Positions 6,237 through 7,868 of a DNA stretch of 7,868 nucleotides are shown piece by piece. Both the position numbers and the translations under genes were made by a program. Position 1 is the stretch's first letter; the number at the start of each line of letters is the position of its first letter. The notes below the pieces were generated by a model that had not been told where the DNA came from, did not search any database, and saw nothing but the letters and a program-made list of their open reading frames with translations. The stretch is from Actinomycetes bacterium (GTDB lineage: Bacteria > Actinomycetota > Thermoleophilia > Gaiellales > Gaiellaceae): positions 1 through 7,868 of the forward strand of contig JAUXJK010000088.1 of the NCBI GenBank assembly GCA_030624785.1, read 5' to 3'.

Positions 6237-7868
6237 CTACTTGGTGCCGTAAAGACGATCGCCCGCGTCACCGAGCCCGGGGACAATGAAACCGTTCTCG
6301 TTGAGCTCCCGATCGACAGCCGCGACGACGATCTGAACGTCCGGATGGACCTGGTGGATTCGGGCGACCCCTTCCGGCGCCGCGATGATCGCGATGAGCC
6401 GCACAGACGTGGCCCCTGCATTCTTCACTCGCTCGATCGCTGCGGCCGTGGAGTTGCCCGTAGCGAGCATCGGATCGAGCAAGATCACGTCTCGGGCTGC
6501 AATGTCCTGCGGAAGCTTGAGGAAGTACTCGACCGGCTGCAACGTCTCCTCATCGCGATACAGGCCGATATATCCAACGCGCGCGCCCGGGATGAGCGAA
6601 AGCACTGCGTCGAGCATTCCGACACCGGCGCGAAGAATGGGACAAACAGCGACCTTCTTGCCCGATATTCGCTCTGAGGGTATGCGCTCGAGCGGTGTGT
6701 CGATCTCGACGACCTCCGTCGCAAGATCCTTCGTCGCCTCATACGTCAGAAGTAGCGTCAGTTCATTGACGAGCTGCCTGAACATCTGCGTTGTGGCCGT
6801 GACGTCTCTGAGCAGGCCGAGCTTGTGTCTCACGAGTGGATGGTCGGCGACGATGAGGTTGTTCGCATCTGTCTGCCGCGCCCAGCCAGTGTCGGCGTCG
6901 AGCCGAGTGTGACCTTGCCGCCCGGTATAGAGAGGGCGCGCAGCGCATAGCGCGAGCGAGCGTTTTCGCACCTCGGGTAGATCGGCGCCAGGATCGAGCG
7001 CGTCGACAATGATCGAAGCGACCTCCCTGACGTCCGGGACGTCGAACCCCCGCATGGTCACCGCTGGCGTGCCGAGTCGTACCCCCGAGGCGATCGCAGG
7101 TGGTCGCTCATCGAAGGGCACCGTGTTGCGATTCACGGTTACCGCGACATCATGAAGACGCTCTTCGGCATCCCGCCCGCTCCACTGACTCGTGCGTAGA
7201 TCGAGCTGAACGAGATGATTGTCCGTGCCCTCCGACAGGACAGAGAGCCCTCCGCCCATCAGTCCGGTCGCTAGCGCGTCGGCATTCGCTCTCACCCGGG
7301 ATTGATACTCACGAAATGCCTCGGTCATCGCTACTTCAAAGCAGGTGGCCTTTGCGGCGATCGTATGCATGAGCGGCCCGCCCTGCATCTCGGGAAACAC
7401 GGCTTTGTCAATGGCATTCGCGTGCTCTGAGCGGCAAAGGATGAACCCCGATCGCGGGCCGGCAAGCGTCTTGTGGGTTGTGGACGTCACGACATCGCAG
7501 TGTGGAACCGGGTTCGGGTGCAGACCCGCCGCAACGAGACCCGCGAAGTGCGCCATGTCACACAGCAAGAGCGCATCGACCTCGTCCGCGATAGTTCGAA
7601 ACTCGGCGGCGTCAATTGTTCGGGGATATGCCGATGCGCCACACACGATCATTCGCGGCTTGTGCTCGTGCGCAAGTCGTCGCACCTCGTCGAAGTCAAT
7701 TCTGCTCGTGTCTCGATCGACTCCGTAGCTCACGATCGTGTAGAGGCGACCGGAAAAGTTCACCGGGTGGCCGTGGGTGAGATGGCCTCCGTGATCGAGA
7801 CGCATCGCCAGGATGGTGTCGCCAGGCTCGAGAAGAGCGAAATAGGCCGCCATGTTGGCCTGTGAGCC
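6237..7868 (-). CDS. Fused serine hydroxymethyltransferase-uracil phosphoribosyltransferase (5' end outside window)
   Basis: One open frame encodes two enzymes. The first codons in the window (GSQANM) match the conserved HSGSQAN of GlyA, so roughly the first 90 residues lie beyond the right edge. The GlyA part runs to about 6930. It shows HGGHLTHG, CDMAHFAG, the pyridoxal-phosphate lysine in STTHKTLAGPR (Lys codon 7470-7472), MQGGP, and the substrate carboxylate-binding Arg in SGVRLGTPAVTMRGF (7077-7079). It ends at the usual PLY near 6930. A linker of about 25 residues (about 6855-6929) leads into a complete Upp domain of about 205 residues: HPLVRHKLGLLR, LLTYEAT, VPILRAG-type CPILRAGVGMLD, the PRPP loop LLDPMLATGNS (6450-6476 region) and the C-terminus NENGFIVPGLGDAGDRLYGTK. 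GlyA interconverts serine and glycine with tetrahydrofolate; Upp makes UMP from uracil and PRPP. No ATG or TTG start lies in frame at the junction, so Upp appears to be made only as part of the fusion. The same gene order, unfused, is known from Bacillus (glyA-upp-atp). Confidence 0.93.
   Translation of the reverse strand, partial: GSQANMAAYFALLEPGDTILAMRLDHGGHLTHGHPVNFSGRLYTIVSYGVDRDTSRIDFDEVRRLAHEHKPRMIVCGASAYPRTIDAAEFRTIADEVDALLLCDMAHFAGLVAAGLHPNPVPHCDVVTSTTHKTLAGPRSGFILCRSEHANAIDKAVFPEMQGGPLMHTIAAKATCFEVAMTEAFREYQSRVRANADALATGLMGGGLSVLSEGTDNHLVQLDLRTSQWSGRDAEERLHDVAVTVNRNTVPFDERPPAIASGVRLGTPAVTMRGFDVPDVREVASIIVDALDPGADLPEVRKRSLALCAARPLYTGRQGHTRLDADTGWARQTDANNLIVADHPLVRHKLGLLRDVTATTQMFRQLVNELTLLLTYEATKDLATEVVEIDTPLERIPSERISGKKVAVCPILRAGVGMLDAVLSLIPGARVGYIGLYRDEETLQPVEYFLKLPQDIAARDVILLDPMLATGNSTAAAIERVKNAGATSVRLIAIIAAPEGVARIHQVHPDVQIVVAAVDRELNENGFIVPGLGDAGDRLYGTK

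Noticed and set aside
6855..6929. Possibility that the GlyA-Upp junction is a sequencing frameshift merging two genes
   Set aside because: Neither alternative frame carries a stop close to the GlyA end, and no in-frame ATG or TTG or ribosome-binding site for a separate upp is visible, so a true fusion is the simpler reading.
1..7868. Search for CRISPR repeats, tRNA or rRNA, insertion-sequence ends and integration sites
   Set aside because: No direct repeat array, cloverleaf-like stretch, transposase frame or paired terminal inverted repeat was seen.

Overview
This window carries the first two thirds of an F1Fo ATP synthase operon with metabolic and cell-envelope genes immediately upstream. 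All recognisable genes lie on the minus strand, so transcription runs from high to low coordinates. The DNA is moderately GC-rich (about 60% by eye), and GTG or TTG starts are frequent. The gene order suggests an actinobacterium (Actinomycetota): a WecA-type phosphosugar transferase directly upstream of atpI-atpB resembles the rfe-atpI-atpB order of mycobacteria. However, atpF and atpH are separate here, not fused as in Mycobacterium, so a deeper-branching class such as Thermoleophilia or Acidimicrobiia is more likely. This placement is inference.

Layout in transcription order. From 7868 to 6237 is one long reading frame joining the C-terminal three quarters of serine hydroxymethyltransferase (GlyA, cut by the window edge) to a complete uracil phosphoribosyltransferase (Upp). 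After 130 bp without a recognisable gene comes a polyprenyl-phosphate phosphosugar transferase of the WecA/TagO/MraY family (6106-4973). A 156 bp spacer follows, then a 70-residue glycine-rich two-helix membrane protein in the place usually held by AtpZ (4816-4604). After that come an AtpI-like protein (4602-4195) and the structural genes atpB (a), atpE (c), atpF (b), atpH (delta) and atpA (alpha). Last is the first 101 codons of atpG (gamma), which runs off the left edge. atpD and atpC are expected beyond it.

From the small membrane gene to atpG the spacing is tight: a 1-nt gap, a 4-nt GTGA overlap, then gaps of 22, 3, 47, 16 and 41 nt. This supports one polycistronic message with translational coupling. 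The strongest ribosome-binding site in the window precedes atpE, which fits the need for many copies of subunit c. The upstream genes supply one-carbon units (GlyA), salvage uracil to UMP (Upp) and start a lipid-linked glycan (WecA-like). Their link to the ATP synthase is a conserved neighbourhood, not a shared reaction.

The most unusual object is the GlyA-Upp fusion, which keeps the key visible residues of both enzymes. Otherwise this is a conserved housekeeping region. I found no mobile element, RNA gene, CRISPR array, convincing terminator or convincing promoter, and no evidence of a wholly new system.
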